Part shown: positions 50,802-57,895 of the stretch, one piece after another | Position numbering within the stretch: position 1 is the stretch's first letter | Layout of the letters: every line of letters begins with the position of its first letter | From: a virus | Strand: one strand, 5' to 3' | Length of the DNA stretch: 64,000 bases | Virus record (IMG/VR): IMGVR_UViG_3300046810_000170 | Coordinates: 1-64,000 of that record | Position numbers and translations under genes: made by a program | The notes under the pieces: generated by a model | Told to the model about the DNA's origin: nothing | Database searches by the model: none | The model's input: only the letters and a program-made list of their open reading frames with translations

Positions 50802-51045
50802 GCATCTCCGCAGCATTGGCTGCGGCGACGAACGCGGCTCTAGCCTGCTCTGGATCTCGGACCCCTTCCATAGCCTCCAGACACATCGTCTGTGCCCTTA
50901 TCCACTCCTTGCCGCGGCAATCATCAGGCCAGCGGTAGAGCAAGCTGTAGGCCAAATCCTCCAGCGTGGAATGCCGGCGCATACTGATGCCCCGGCGCTT
51001 TTCGATGCAAACCAGCACCTCTCGAACGGACAGTCTCTCGAACAT
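50722..51045 (-). CDS. DUF982-like protein
   Basis: 107 residues from ATG 51045 (AGAGGTGG in front). REVLVCIEKRRGISMRRHSTLEDLAYSLLYRWPDDCRGKEWIRAQTMCLEAMEGVRDPEQARAAFVAAANAAEML carries the WP...G..W..A...CL.A..G....AR.AF..AA frame of DUF982, a family concentrated in rhizobia. Function unknown. The antisense overlap with gene 50325 could make the two mutually exclusive. Confidence 0.7.
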   Translation of the reverse strand: MFERLSVREVLVCIEKRRGISMRRHSTLEDLAYSLLYRWPDDCRGKEWIRAQTMCLEAMEGVRDPEQARAAFVAAANAAEMLMVREEYIQERPEKRSRRNSQRPSQP

Positions 51046-51109
51046 TAGCCACCTCTGAAACGAATCAGTGGTGACCATGCGAGGCAATGTCAAGAAAAAA
51101 GGAAAGCTC

Positions 51110-51205
51110 ATGGATGAGCACCCTGACGACCTCCCCTACCCCAATGACCTCGACGAGTTCGACGAGGTCGACATCAACGAAGTTCTCCGGAGCCTGAACT
51201 CATGA
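51110..51205 (+). CDS. 31-residue acidic peptide
   Basis: ATG 51110 preceded by AAAAAGGAA; stop overlaps the next ATG (ATGA). DEHPDDLPYPNDLDEFDEVD then INEVLRSLNS: eleven acidic residues in the first twenty. Could mimic DNA or simply be a leader peptide. An in-frame upstream ATG (51077) would add 11 basic residues. Confidence 0.45.
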   Translation: MDEHPDDLPYPNDLDEFDEVDINEVLRSLNS

Positions 51206-51531
51206 ACACACCTCTCGAAGTCCTCACCACCGGCCGCGAACTGCTCGCGGATCCGAAGAACTGGACGCAGCGAACCCTTGCCCGCAACAAGGCAGGCGAA
51301 TCTGTCGAGCATCCCTGGGATCCAAAGGCCACGTGCTTCTGCTCGATCGGCGCGGTTCACAAGGTGCTGGGTCGGTACCAACTCGACCTGAAGTTCGAGG
51401 TCAAAAGACTTCTGGACCGTGTCGCAGGCGGATGGATGGTGAGTTTCAACGATAAGCACACTCACGCCGAAGTTCTCGAGGCTTGGGACAAGGCGATCGA
51501 GCTGGCCAAATCCGATGCACGTCACCAGTGA
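51202..51531 (+). CDS. DUF6197-like paralogue 6
   Basis: 109 residues, 2 kb from the other five. GRELLADPKNWTQRTLA, ATCFCSIGAVHKV, FNDKHTHAEVLEAWDKAIELAKS. The C-terminus is diverged (DKAIELA) and the embedded ribosome-binding site is lost. Confidence 0.73.
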   Translation: MNTPLEVLTTGRELLADPKNWTQRTLARNKAGESVEHPWDPKATCFCSIGAVHKVLGRYQLDLKFEVKRLLDRVAGGWMVSFNDKHTHAEVLEAWDKAIELAKSDARHQ

Positions 51532-51838
51532 TGGCTCCGCGTATGGCAAGATAAATCCCGGTCTCCTTGCCGAGACGCACAAGCAACAGAGCCTCTTCAA
51601 CACTGAGATGCTCAAGTATCGGGTCCGCGACAGCCGACCGCAGATTGCGATCAGCTTCCACACCAAGACCAACATGCCGGCCGTGTTCCTTGCCGCCGGC
51701 ACGTACCCCGGCCTCGCGAGCGTCGAGGTTCACTCCGCATCCTTCGTCACCGTCTACGTCCCGTACCGATCGGAAGACGACGTCAAGACCATGCGAGCTC
51801 ACTTCCGCGAGCTCTGGCAGATGACTACCACTCTCTAA
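51515..51838 (+). CDS. Protein of unknown function
   Basis: 107 residues from ATG 51515, inside the end of paralogue 6 (17-nt overlap). SRPQIAISFHTKTNMPAVFLAAGTYPGLASVEVHSASFVTVYVPYRSEDDVKTMRAHFRELW is an alpha/beta domain. Unrecognised. Confidence 0.6.
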   Translation: MHVTSDGSAYGKINPGLLAETHKQQSLFNTEMLKYRVRDSRPQIAISFHTKTNMPAVFLAAGTYPGLASVEVHSASFVTVYVPYRSEDDVKTMRAHFRELWQMTTTL

Positions 51839-51851
51839 AGGCGAAATCGTT

Positions 51852-53378
51852 ATGATTGCTTCTCCTGCTGTGAAACCAGCGGGCGGCTTTGTGCTGCCTC
51901 CAGATACCGAACGTTGGGACGACCTCGTCTCCGTGAGCATGCCTCATGGGGAGCTACTGTCCGACGCGGCCTTCGGAATTGAGACCCGATATCGATCGGT
52001 CATCATGTTGACCACGGATGGCGAACTGGAGCTCCAGGGCACGACCTACGTCGGTCTCAAGGAAGTGTCGTCGCTGAACAGCGACTTCTGCCAGAAGATT
52101 CACGTGCTCCGTCCGCCAAAGGACGGAGGCCTGCAGTTCCATGAGGAAGAAGTCGCCACGACGTTCGAGGGGAACCCGTGGCTCCGGCACCACTGGTTCC
52201 GCGAGAACTTCCTCCGCTGGGTCGAGCTCCTGCCACGGCCGAGCGAGACGGTGCCAGGTGCGGTCGCCTACTTCCAGAACCTGGATAAGCGGGCACGCAA
52301 CATCCGCACCCCAATCAAGCCGGGACGCTTTCTCAAGAAATTCTTCGGGGACATTCTTTCCGAAACTGAGATCCATGAGCTGGCCCACGAGTGGGGCAAC
52401 TGGACTGATCTCAAGACGCTGAGGATCACCCAGGACGCCGACGAGATCGAGCAGATCTACAAGGCTCGCCACTTCGGCTCCTGCATGTGGTTCTCGGACG
52501 ACAGCTATGACGGCCCGTGCCACCCTGCCCGTGTCTACGCTGGACCAGACCTGGCCGTCGCTTACATCGGCTCGATCGAGCAGCCCCTCGCCCGTTCCGT
52601 TGTATGGCCCGAGAAGAAGTTTCACACCTCGATCTATGGTGATGAGTCTCGCATGGAAGCGGCGCTCCAGGCTGCTGGCTATCGTGAGCCACTGAGCTCC
52701 AGCTGGCGTGGAGCCAGGATCCAAAAGATCGAGGCGAAGGACGACCGGTTCGTCCTCCCCTACTTCGATTTCTGTGATGGCGTCGACGACTACGGTGATC
52801 ACTTCCGCATCGGGAGCGACATCTGCCACGACGGCACAACCGGTCTCAGCGAGGAAATCGAGCGTAGGCGGTGTGACGACTGCAACGCTCGGATAGATGA
52901 GGACGAGGACTACTACATCTCGTACAGCGAAACGCGGGTCTGCGAGCATTGCTACTCAAGGGGTTACTTCTTCTGCGAAGGTTCGCAAGAGGATTACCCT
53001 GACCATCGCTTGGCGAAAACCGAGACAGACGAAAACTACTCACTGGATCACGTCGAGTACAACAGCGACTGGTTCAAGTGCGAGGGCACTAACACCTGGC
53101 ACAAGAAGGCTGAGACCGAATACGTCGTGGACATCAACGAGGACCACTATACTACAGAGTACGCCGCAGAGCACGGCTACTTCTGTGAGTATAGCGAAGA
53201 ATGGTTCGTCAACGAAGACGAAGACCAGCAAGTAAAACTCGACAATCACACATCGGTAAACATGAAATCCTTCCACAACCGGGAGGACTTCGAGGAATAC
53301 CTGCGTGACATCGGGGCCTGCGTCAAAACCCCGCCGGACCCGAACCAACTCGAACTCCCAATTCAGGAAGCCGCATAA
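51852..53378 (+). CDS. Large acidic cysteine-rich protein of unknown function
   Basis: 508 residues. The N-terminal 330 residues are a folded domain of unknown type (KPGRFLKKFFGDILSETEIHELAHEWGNW, FGSCMWFSDDSYDGPCHPARVYAGPD). The C-terminal 170 carry paired cysteines: CDDC, CEHC, then C/Y-rich acidic segments (FFCEGSQEDYPDHRL, WFKCEGTNTWHKK, YFCEYSEEWFVNEDED), suggesting three or more zinc ribbons. Largest accessory gene here; coupled to the next gene by a 1-nt overlap. Nothing known. Confidence 0.7.
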   Translation: MIASPAVKPAGGFVLPPDTERWDDLVSVSMPHGELLSDAAFGIETRYRSVIMLTTDGELELQGTTYVGLKEVSSLNSDFCQKIHVLRPPKDGGLQFHEEEVATTFEGNPWLRHHWFRENFLRWVELLPRPSETVPGAVAYFQNLDKRARNIRTPIKPGRFLKKFFGDILSETEIHELAHEWGNWTDLKTLRITQDADEIEQIYKARHFGSCMWFSDDSYDGPCHPARVYAGPDLAVAYIGSIEQPLARSVVWPEKKFHTSIYGDESRMEAALQAAGYREPLSSSWRGARIQKIEAKDDRFVLPYFDFCDGVDDYGDHFRIGSDICHDGTTGLSEEIERRRCDDCNARIDEDEDYYISYSETRVCEHCYSRGYFFCEGSQEDYPDHRLAKTETDENYSLDHVEYNSDWFKCEGTNTWHKKAETEYVVDINEDHYTTEYAAEHGYFCEYSEEWFVNEDEDQQVKLDNHTSVNMKSFHNREDFEEYLRDIGACVKTPPDPNQLELPIQEAA

Positions 53379-54265
53379 TGATGGATACCCTCATCGACAT
53401 GTTCTCGTATCAGCGCCCCTCCGGTGGCGTGACCGAGAAACTCTTCGTCAACAAGTACCTGAAGGGGTTCAGAAAGGACGCCTATGGCAACATGGTGCGG
53501 ACGATCGGTGACAAGCCGCGGATCCTGTTCTCCAGCCACATGGACACGGTCCACCGCTTCGATGGCAGGAACCAGTCGCTAAAGTTCGACGGCCAGTTCC
53601 TGACGCAGACCGACGCAAACTGCCTCGGCGCCGACGACACTGCCGGCGTCTTCCTGATGCTCGAGATGGCCAAGGCTGGGATCGAGGGCGTCTACGTTAT
53701 CCACTTCGGTGAGGAGATGGGATGCCAGGGCTCGCGAGCGTTGGCCAAGGACAACCCGGAGTTCTTCGAACACATCGACATTGCGATCGCCTTCGACCGC
53801 ATGGGTTATGACGACATCATCACCCACCAGTGCGGCCGGCGGACAGCCTCCGATGCCTTCGCTCTGTCCCTCGCGGCCGAGCTCGGCGGTAGCTACCAGC
53901 CCTCCGACGAAGGTGTCTACACGGACACCAACGAGTACCCCCACCTGGTCGCGGAATGCACCAACGTGTCGGTCGGCTACTTCCACCAGCACCACAAGGA
54001 CGAGAAGCAGGACATCCCGTTCCTGCTGGCGCTCCGCGAAGCTCTGCTCCAGGTGCGGTGGGAGAACCTGGTCGTCGAGCGGGATCCGAAGGAAGAAGTC
54101 GACCACCGCTACGCCCCTCGTCGTCAACGCGAACCGGCTGATCTCAGCATGAACGACCTCGTCTATGAGTACCCCGAGCTCGCAGCTGAACTGCTGCTCG
54201 CCATGGGCATGACGGCGGACGACTTCCTCATCTCGGTCGAGGAGCAATACGGGGTGGCGGCTTAG
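53378..54265 (+). CDS. M20/M28/M42-type zinc metallopeptidase-like protein
   Basis: 295 residues. Metal-ligand order of di-zinc aminopeptidases: H54-x-D56 (SSHMDTV), D86 or D87 (LGADDTAGVFLMLEM), E112-E113 (HFGEEMGCQGS), D140 (IAFDRMG) and a late His cluster (GYFHQHHKD). The dimerisation lid domain is reduced, so it is shorter than the usual 350-400 residues. Acts in the cytoplasm on a peptide or amide substrate; why a phage carries it is unknown. Confidence 0.8.
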   Translation: MMDTLIDMFSYQRPSGGVTEKLFVNKYLKGFRKDAYGNMVRTIGDKPRILFSSHMDTVHRFDGRNQSLKFDGQFLTQTDANCLGADDTAGVFLMLEMAKAGIEGVYVIHFGEEMGCQGSRALAKDNPEFFEHIDIAIAFDRMGYDDIITHQCGRRTASDAFALSLAAELGGSYQPSDEGVYTDTNEYPHLVAECTNVSVGYFHQHHKDEKQDIPFLLALREALLQVRWENLVVERDPKEEVDHRYAPRRQREPADLSMNDLVYEYPELAAELLLAMGMTADDFLISVEEQYGVAA

Positions 54266-54308
54266 CCTCCTCCCTCCCTTTCCACGAAATACTTAGGAGT
54301 TACTGTCA

Positions 54309-54707
54309 GTGAATATTCAGAACCTGACAATACTTGCGAACCATCTCGACCACGTTCCACAGCCAGCCTTCGCCATGGACTCGTTTGCCCGCGACGAACA
54401 CGGCGATCGGCTCGACCCCCCGGCTCACGAGTGTGCGACGGTCGCGTGCGCCGTTGGCCATGGACCAGGAGCAGGCCTGCCTGTCGGTGATGCCCAGTCT
54501 TGGGGAGAATATGCGATCGACACCTTTGGACTGCTGCCTGGGAGCCCCGAGTTCTCCTGGTGCTTCAGCGGCGGCTGGTACTGGAGAGACGACACACCCG
54601 CCGGCGCCGCCAAGCGGATCCGCCATCTTATCTACCACGGGCTCCCGGCCGACGCTGACGACCAGCTGGAAGGTCATGCCCCGTACATTTTCGGAGCAGT
54701 GCATTGA
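54309..54707 (+). CDS. Protein of unknown function with CGTxAC-like motif
   Basis: 132 residues from GTG 54309. ILANHLDHVPQPAFAMDSFA, HECATVACAVGHGPGAGLPV, SWGEYAIDTFGL, WCFSGGWYWRDDTPAGAAKRIRHLIYHGLP. I recall this plan from other phage proteins with no function. In layout (conserved Cys, then small residues, then helix at the end) it recalls the DUF6197 copies but is not a clear homologue. Confidence 0.65.
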   Translation: MNIQNLTILANHLDHVPQPAFAMDSFARDEHGDRLDPPAHECATVACAVGHGPGAGLPVGDAQSWGEYAIDTFGLLPGSPEFSWCFSGGWYWRDDTPAGAAKRIRHLIYHGLPADADDQLEGHAPYIFGAVH

Positions 54708-54901
54708 AATACATCATCCTGGCCCGCGACGGCTGCGATTACTGCGAGATGGCCAAGGCCATGCTCCCCGACGCGATCGTCCTCTCGGATTTCACGGCGC
54801 AGCTGATCGTCAAGGAAGGTGGCTTCGGCACTTTTCCCCAGATCTTCCACAATGGCAAACACATTGGAGGCTACACTGAGCTCCTCAGCTACCGACCCTA
54901 A
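54704..54901 (+). CDS. Glutaredoxin-like protein
   Basis: 65 residues, TTG start 54704 in an overlap with the previous stop (TTGA). Redox motif C11-D-Y-C14, cis-proline loop TFPQIF and GGYTEL, all glutaredoxin marks; at 65 residues it is minimal. Likely electron donor for the phage ribonucleotide reductase, although 48 kb away. Confidence 0.87.
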   Translation: MKYIILARDGCDYCEMAKAMLPDAIVLSDFTAQLIVKEGGFGTFPQIFHNGKHIGGYTELLSYRP

Positions 54902-55109
54902 GACCTATCGCCTCGGCTCAAATCACGCCGTCTATGCTCCAGGTATCGTGAACTGGGCAATGAGCGGCTACTGGAACAAGCCCGACCGCAAGACGCTCGA
55001 GAAAATCATCTCGGACGGCTGGAAGATCCCAGTCGAAGCGGCTCGGGCTTTGCTCAGCAAGGCCGTGAAGTACGAGCTCGACGGCGAGACCGTGGTGTTC
55101 ACGGTATGA
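54852..55109 (+). CDS. Small protein of unknown function
   Basis: 85 residues from ATG 54852; a CTG at 54876 after GGAGG is an alternative that would reduce the 50-nt overlap with the glutaredoxin gene. Core YRLGSNHAVYAPGIVNWAMSGYWNKPDRKTLEKIISDGWKIPVEAARALLS. Unrecognised. Confidence 0.6.
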   Translation: MANTLEATLSSSATDPKTYRLGSNHAVYAPGIVNWAMSGYWNKPDRKTLEKIISDGWKIPVEAARALLSKAVKYELDGETVVFTV

Positions 55110-55321
55110 ACCCAGAAGAGAAACAGTGGTTCTCTCGGCTGCGTCGAATACTTCGGAACATGCCCACAACGGTCGAGATTCAAGTTCACCAGAATTTCAT
55201 CCAAATGAATCGCGCGGGTGCCCGCTCAGAAACTTTCGAGCTGATCGGTCATGTCGACAATGTCGAAAGCCTGGATGAGTTCAGCACGGAAAGGGTCTAC
55301 CCTTGCAGCGAGAGTATATGA
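55106..55321 (+). CDS. Small protein of unknown function
   Basis: 71 residues, ATGA overlap with the preceding gene. NPEEKQWFSRLRRILRNMPTTVEIQVHQNFIQMNRAG... reads as one helix plus strands. Its end touches the first partition-type repeats. Confidence 0.6.
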   Translation: MNPEEKQWFSRLRRILRNMPTTVEIQVHQNFIQMNRAGARSETFELIGHVDNVESLDEFSTERVYPCSESI

Positions 55322-55348
55322 CGCATGAGCGTTAACGCACGTCAACGC
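55319..55348. repeat. Partition-type repeat cluster 1
   Basis: TGACGCA (55319), perfect palindrome GCGTTAACGC (55329-55338) and ACGTCAACGC (55339-55348). Same half-sites as clusters 2-4. Confidence 0.6.
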
Positions 55349-55480
55349 GGACTGACCGCCGGACATCGCGGTCAGCCCTACTCCTCGAACCCCTACCCTC
55401 GCGGAACGGTGGAGCACCTGGCTTGGAGCCAGGGGCGCAACGATGCGAGGGTTACAAGCATCATGATGCGTCAACGTTGA
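55325..55480 (+). CDS. Ribosome-modulation-factor/CrpP-like small protein
   Basis: 51 residues from ATG 55325. RQRGLTAGHRGQPYSSNPYP then RGTVEHLAWSQGRNDA matches the GYxAGxxGxxxxxNPYPxGTxxxxAWxxGW frame of RMF/CrpP-type proteins carried by many phages. RMF dimerises ribosomes; the phage forms are uncharacterised. Both ends of the gene run into TGACGC/GCGTCA repeats, so codons and repeats coincide. Confidence 0.65.
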   Translation: MSVNARQRGLTAGHRGQPYSSNPYPRGTVEHLAWSQGRNDARVTSIMMRQR

Positions 55481-55484
55481 CGCA
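55467..55484. repeat. Partition-type repeat cluster 2: perfect 18-bp palindrome
   Basis: TGCGTCAACGTTGACGCA, the most complete form of the repeat, overlapping the stop of the RMF-like gene and ending 12 nt before the next start. Confidence 0.72.
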
Positions 55485-55496
55485 GAAGGAGAGTTA

Positions 55497-55709
55497 GTGA
55501 AAATCAAGAGTATCATCGGTCCTGAACCCGTTCATAAGCCCGAGTATCCTACCGCGTGGGTCATCGACTACGACGGCGTCACCGAAATCCGCGAGGTCAC
55601 CGAGAACCTCGGCACCTACGGCATCACTTGGTATGAAGTCTACGCTAGCGACAAGCTGATCGCGAAGATGAACGCCAGCTACGTGGCCGAAGTTCGGTAC
55701 GCTACATAA
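55497..55709 (+). CDS. Small protein between partition repeats
   Basis: 70 residues from GTG 55497 with AAGGAGAG. KIKSIIGPEPVHKPEYPTAWVIDYDGVTEIREVTENLGTYGITWYEVYASDK: beta-rich. Not recognised. It is bracketed by repeat clusters 2 and 3, so its expression is likely controlled by whatever binds them. Confidence 0.62.
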   Translation: MKIKSIIGPEPVHKPEYPTAWVIDYDGVTEIREVTENLGTYGITWYEVYASDKLIAKMNASYVAEVRYAT

Positions 55710-55808
55710 TGCGTCAACGTCAACGTACTCTGACGCAGACGCTTCATGAACCATTATGATGCACGTTAACGTCTCGTAAAGCGTTCCGCCGCATCATGAC
55801 GCTACAAC
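55710..55808. repeat. Partition-type repeat cluster 3, upstream of parA
   Basis: TGCGTCAACG (55710), CAACGTACTCTGACGCA (55721-55737), ACGTTAACGT palindrome (55763-55772), TGACGC (55797-55802). No gene fits in this 119-nt gap; it carries the parA promoter/operator and possibly the centromere. Confidence 0.7.
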
Positions 55809-55828
55809 GTTCATCAGGAAGGACGCAC

Positions 55829-56503
55829 ATGCCTGTTATCGCCGTAGCGAACCCCAAGGGTGGGGCAGGGAAGTCGACCACGACCCTCGTTCTCGCCACC
55901 ACACTGGCCGCTCAGGGCGCCACCACCATCATCCTCGACTGTGATCCGAACCAACCAATCACCGGCTGGCGTAGTGGATCCTCGAAGAACACCGTGATCG
56001 TCGACGGCGACGTGAACGAAAGCAACATCACTTCCAAGCTCGACGAGTACCGGAAGAAATTCCAGTTCGTCTTCGTCGATCTTGAAGGTGTAGCCAGCCG
56101 CCTGATGTCCCGAGCACTCGCACGAGCCCAGATGGTGGTTATCCCCATCCAGGCCAGCCCCACCGACGCCGAGCTCGCCGCCAAGGCCATCCGCCTGATC
56201 CAGGAAGAGGAGCAGGCATTTGAGAAGCGGATCCCGTACCAGATCCTGTTCACTCGAACCTCGCCGGTCATTGCCACCAAGCTTGAGAAAGCGATCCTGG
56301 CGCAGCTGAGGGGAGGGGAGGTGCCTTCCTTCAACAATCACTTGAACGAGCGTGCCGCCTACAAGTCGATGTTCTTCCACCAGCTCGATCTAAACGAGCT
56401 TGACGAGGGAGAGGTCAACGGCGTGCCCCAGGCCCGCGAGAACGCCCTGCGCCTCGCTGAGGAGCTGGTCAACCTCGTGGTCCAGAAGAAAGAAGCAGCA
56501 TGA
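55829..56503 (+). CDS. parA: ParA-family partition ATPase
   Basis: 224 residues from ATG 55829 (AGGAAGG in front). Deviant Walker A KGGAGKST (K10, K15), Walker A' IILDCDPNQPITGW, and Walker B FVFVDLEG. Short, lacking an N-terminal HTH, so it is of the type Ib / VirC1-like class; repression of the operon is then left to the partner. It would position phage DNA so both daughter cells keep it. Overlaps the partner by 4 nt (ATGA). Confidence 0.88.
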   Translation: MPVIAVANPKGGAGKSTTTLVLATTLAAQGATTIILDCDPNQPITGWRSGSSKNTVIVDGDVNESNITSKLDEYRKKFQFVFVDLEGVASRLMSRALARAQMVVIPIQASPTDAELAAKAIRLIQEEEQAFEKRIPYQILFTRTSPVIATKLEKAILAQLRGGEVPSFNNHLNERAAYKSMFFHQLDLNELDEGEVNGVPQARENALRLAEELVNLVVQKKEAA

Positions 56504-56787
56504 CCGGGAAGAACTTGGGCTTTAGTGCCCTCAGCGCAATCAAGCCGGATGTCGACGACGAACCAAAAGTTCCCGATCGCAAGATCGACGAAGTGGCTGA
56601 GAAGCACGGTTTTGTTTCACGCGAGCCGATTCAGAAGGTGGTCCGCCGCAAGGAAGCCGAACCTTCCGCCAACCTCAACATCCGTCCGCCGATCTCCACC
56701 TACAACCGGTTTGTGACCTGGGCGATGGAGCAGCGGCTCTCGTACCCCGAGGCTCTCAAGGAGCTCATGGACCGAGCGAACATTTAA
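56500..56787 (+). CDS. Small partition partner (centromere-binding type)
   Basis: 95 residues. DRKIDEVAEKHGFVSREPIQK then basic VVRRKEAEP and a C-terminal PSANLNIRPPISTYNRFVTWAMEQRLSYPEALKELMDRA, which reads as a ribbon-helix-helix (strand NLNIRP, two helices). I recall similar proteins next to ParA on rhizobial plasmids, named stability/partitioning determinant. Likely binds the TGCGTCAACG repeats and stimulates ParA. Confidence 0.75.
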   Translation: MTGKNLGFSALSAIKPDVDDEPKVPDRKIDEVAEKHGFVSREPIQKVVRRKEAEPSANLNIRPPISTYNRFVTWAMEQRLSYPEALKELMDRANI

Positions 56788-56810
56788 CGCATCTGCGTCA
56801 ACGCACGTCA
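56784..56810. repeat. Partition-type repeat cluster 4, downstream of the par operon
   Basis: TTAACGCA (56784-56791) and TGCGTCAACGCACGTCA (56794-56810), directly after the partner stop and before a terminator. Repeats thus lie on both sides of the two-gene locus. Confidence 0.68.
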
Positions 56811-56818
56811 TTCAATCA

Positions 56819-56845
56819 AGCCCTGGCCACCGCCGGGGCTTTTTC
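56819..56845 (+). terminator. Terminator of the par operon, followed at once by a ribosome-binding site
   Basis: AGCCCTGGC (56819-56827) pairs with GCCGGGGCT (56832-56840, one T-G pair), then TTTT-C-TTTT and GGAG. Nearly identical to 58411-58436. Confidence 0.88.
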
Positions 56846-56858
56846 TTTTGGAGATACC

Positions 56859-57620
56859 ATGTACGACCCCACACCCCTTGTCGAACAAGGGGCACTCTTT
56901 GTCATCAACCATAGTGGTGGCAAGGACAGCCAAGCGATGACCGCGGTGCTCCGCGCCATGATCCCCGATGAACAGCTGTTGGTGATCCACGCCAGCCTCG
57001 GGGAGGTGGAGTGGCCAGGTGTGATCGACCACATCAAGGCGACGACCGAGGGCCTGCCGCTGATCGTCTGCAAGAACGAAAACAAGACGTTCTTGGAGAT
57101 GGTCGAGCGTCGAGGCATGTTCCCGTCGCCGCAGCAGCGGCAATGCACGAGCGACCTGAAGCGGGATCCGATCAACCGCGAGATCCGCCGCTACCTCCGC
57201 GAAAATCCACACTTCGGCGGTCACGTCGTCAACTGCATGGGGCTGCGAGCCGAAGAGAGCTCGAACCGTGCTAAGGCGACCCCGATCAAGCTCAGCCTGC
57301 GCCACAGCATCGCCGGCCGCACATGGTGGGATTGGCTCCCGATCCACAAGATGACGCTCGACGAAGTATGGGAGACGATCGAGGACGCCGGTCAGAAGCC
57401 GCACTTCGCTTACTCCCTCGGCATGACCCGTTTGTCCTGCATCTTCTGCATCATGGCCAGCGATGGTGACCTGACGATCGCCGCCAAGCACAACCCCCAA
57501 ATGTTCGCCCGCTACTCGGAGCTCGAGCAGCGCCTCGGCCGAACCATGATGATGCCTCGCAAGGGCGTCCCTCGAACCCTGGCCGAAATCACCGGCCTCA
57601 CTCCGGAGCTTGCAGCATGA
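56859..57620 (+). CDS. PAPS-reductase/DndC-family ATP pyrophosphatase-like protein
   Basis: 253 residues. P-loop SGGKDS (19-24), then HASLGEVEWPG, QCTSDLKRDPINREIRRYL (PAPS-reductase-like arginine-rich motif) and two cysteines in LSCIFCIMAS. The family adenylates or reduces sulfur donors; phage members are suspected of nucleic-acid modification or sulfur metabolism. No Dnd or cysteine-synthesis partner is seen. The start follows the terminator/ribosome-binding-site cassette. Confidence 0.85.
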   Translation: MYDPTPLVEQGALFVINHSGGKDSQAMTAVLRAMIPDEQLLVIHASLGEVEWPGVIDHIKATTEGLPLIVCKNENKTFLEMVERRGMFPSPQQRQCTSDLKRDPINREIRRYLRENPHFGGHVVNCMGLRAEESSNRAKATPIKLSLRHSIAGRTWWDWLPIHKMTLDEVWETIEDAGQKPHFAYSLGMTRLSCIFCIMASDGDLTIAAKHNPQMFARYSELEQRLGRTMMMPRKGVPRTLAEITGLTPELAA

Positions 57621-57895
57621 ATCTCTACTACCTCTGCGGTCGCGACGACAACGGCGAGGATTACACGCTCCACGTCCGCGCCCCGAACATGCACCAGGCT
57701 CACGGCATGTGGCTCGCCCACTGGTTCGAGGAGTGCCCTGAAGACGCGATCTACAGCGGCCAATTGGTCTCTGGAACGCCAGCTGCGAAGGCTGAAGACA
57801 AGCTCTTGGTCTACGAACTCATCTTCGATCCGAACGAGCTCGGGGTGATCGAGTGGGGCAGGGATGCTATCATCGTGGGGCATGTCGAACCATGA
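57617..57895 (+). CDS. Small protein of unknown function
   Basis: 92 residues, ATGA overlap with the PAPS-reductase-like gene. NLYYLCGRDDNGEDYTLHVRAPNMHQAHGMWLAHWFEECPEDAIYSG... resembles a compact alpha/beta domain of phage accessory proteins. Possibly works with its upstream neighbour. Confidence 0.6.
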   Translation: MNLYYLCGRDDNGEDYTLHVRAPNMHQAHGMWLAHWFEECPEDAIYSGQLVSGTPAAKAEDKLLVYELIFDPNELGVIEWGRDAIIVGHVEP

